Shown piece by piece: positions 5,327-5,570 of a DNA stretch of 5,570 bases (position 1 is its first letter; each line of letters opens with the position of its first letter). This stretch comes from Deltaproteobacteria bacterium. Its GTDB lineage: Bacteria > Myxococcota_A > Polyangia > Polyangiales > Houyiibacteriaceae. The translations under genes and the position numbers were made by a program. The stretch lies in NCBI GenBank assembly GCA_019309605.1, contig JAFDFW010000414.1, positions 1 through 5,570 of the forward strand, given 5' to 3'. Below the pieces are notes generated by a model that saw only the letters and a list, made by a program, of their open reading frames with translations, was not told the DNA's origin and searched no databases.

Positions 5327-5350
5327 CGCCGAAAACGGGCGCATTTTTTT
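5327..5350 (+). terminator. Intrinsic terminator after the PCD gene
   Basis: CGCC (5327-5330) pairs with GGCG (5338-5341) around GAAAACG, with an inner G-C pair possible over an AAAA loop. Seven Ts follow at 5344-5350. The stem is short, but the T run and its position just after the stop codon make this a credible factor-independent terminator. Confidence 0.65.
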
Positions 5351-5377
5351 CGCGTCAGGTTGTGCGCTGGAATCCGG

Positions 5378-5383
5378 TATTCT
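5378..5383 (+). promoter_or_regulatory. Possible -10 element of the last gene
   Basis: TATTCT ends 7 nt before GTG 5391, the same arrangement seen before ATG 2541 and ATG 638. I see no matching -35 at usual spacing; TTGTGC at 5360-5365 is only 12 bp away. Confidence 0.25.
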
Positions 5384-5390
5384 CGCTCGC

Positions 5391-5570
5391 GTGGCACCCC
5401 CACGCATGCGACCGCGTTTCGAATTGCAGCTTCCGGTCACTCGGAAAGCGTGGCTTGATGCTCTCGGTTTGGCGCTCCAGAACAACGCTGAATCACTGCA
5501 CGGACAGGTGTTTCGAAAGCATGCAGTCGTGCAAATGTGCGATGGAGAGCGCACGTTCTGGTCACCTTAT
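5391..5570 (+). CDS. Unrecognised protein, N-terminal fragment (C-terminus beyond window)
   Basis: An open frame of 60 codons from GTG 5391 (or 55 from ATG 5406) runs off the window edge. The translation starts MRPRFELQLPVTRKAW from the ATG, continues through a short amphipathic helix-like stretch and a GQVFRKHAVVQM strand-like segment, and ends at ERTFWSPY. There is no signal peptide or membrane segment. I recall hypothetical proteins of about this form, with a conserved FWSP, in myxobacteria, but cannot assign a domain. No Shine-Dalgarno precedes either start. The -10-like hexamer 7 nt before the GTG slightly favours 5391 as a leaderless start. It follows the terminator of the PCD gene and so should have its own promoter. 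Confidence 0.7.
   Translation, partial: MAPPRMRPRFELQLPVTRKAWLDALGLALQNNAESLHGQVFRKHAVVQMCDGERTFWSPY

Noticed and set aside
4735..5403. 222-codon minus-strand open frame covering the PCD gene
   Set aside because: It lies opposite a complete pterin dehydratase and the Cys-rich tail and shows no recognisable motif; a GC-driven shadow.
5391..5408. TGGCAC-type sequence resembling a sigma54 -24 element, similar to one near 2416
   Set aside because: No GC dinucleotide at the required 10-bp spacing at either place.

Overview
The window is GC-rich, coding-dense bacterial DNA. It fits a myxobacterium-like member of the Myxococcota (old Deltaproteobacteria). This rests on two adjacent lipoproteins with Gly/Ser-rich linkers after the lipid-attachment cysteine, a very cysteine-rich C-terminal module ending in a CTGL tail, and a last gene with a 'FWSP' motif that I associate from memory with myxobacterial hypotheticals. 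No marker gene fixes the taxon. I see no rRNA, tRNA, CRISPR array, transposon or phage gene.

Layout. 1-556 (minus): N-terminal 185 residues of a crotonase-fold enoyl-CoA hydratase/isomerase homologue, cut by the window edge. 557-687: divergent intergenic region with a small dyad, a possible promoter and a possible 17-codon leader ORF. 688-1119 (plus): SnoaL/NTF2-like protein with a dehydratase-like set of polar residues. 1132-2361 (minus): type II citrate synthase, convergent with the SnoaL gene across only 12 bp. 2362-2540: divergent promoter region with two inverted repeats. 2541-3380 (plus): SurE-type nucleotidase carrying a lipoprotein signal peptide. 3470-4864 (plus): large secreted lipoprotein with a Cys-rich C-terminus. 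4999-5325 (plus): pterin-4a-carbinolamine dehydratase, followed by an intrinsic-type terminator. 5391-5570 (plus): start of an unrecognised gene running off the window.

How the genes relate. These look mostly like independent housekeeping and accessory genes, not one pathway. The crotonase homologue and SnoaL protein are divergent and could both act on acyl-CoA, steroid or aromatic intermediates, but this is inference. Citrate synthase feeds the TCA cycle. The two lipoproteins are tandem and have near-identical lipobox regions, so they share an export route and perhaps a cell-surface role. PhhB-type dehydratase normally recycles the pterin cofactor of phenylalanine hydroxylase, which is not in the window.

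The most interesting signals are the exported lipoprotein form of SurE, a recurring TAnnnT-N7-start-codon arrangement that hints at leaderless transcripts, an ATGA-coupled mini-ORF before the SnoaL gene, dyad symmetries over both predicted promoters of the gltA/surE divergent region, and a crotonase lacking both classical catalytic glutamates. I found no clear undescribed multi-gene system.
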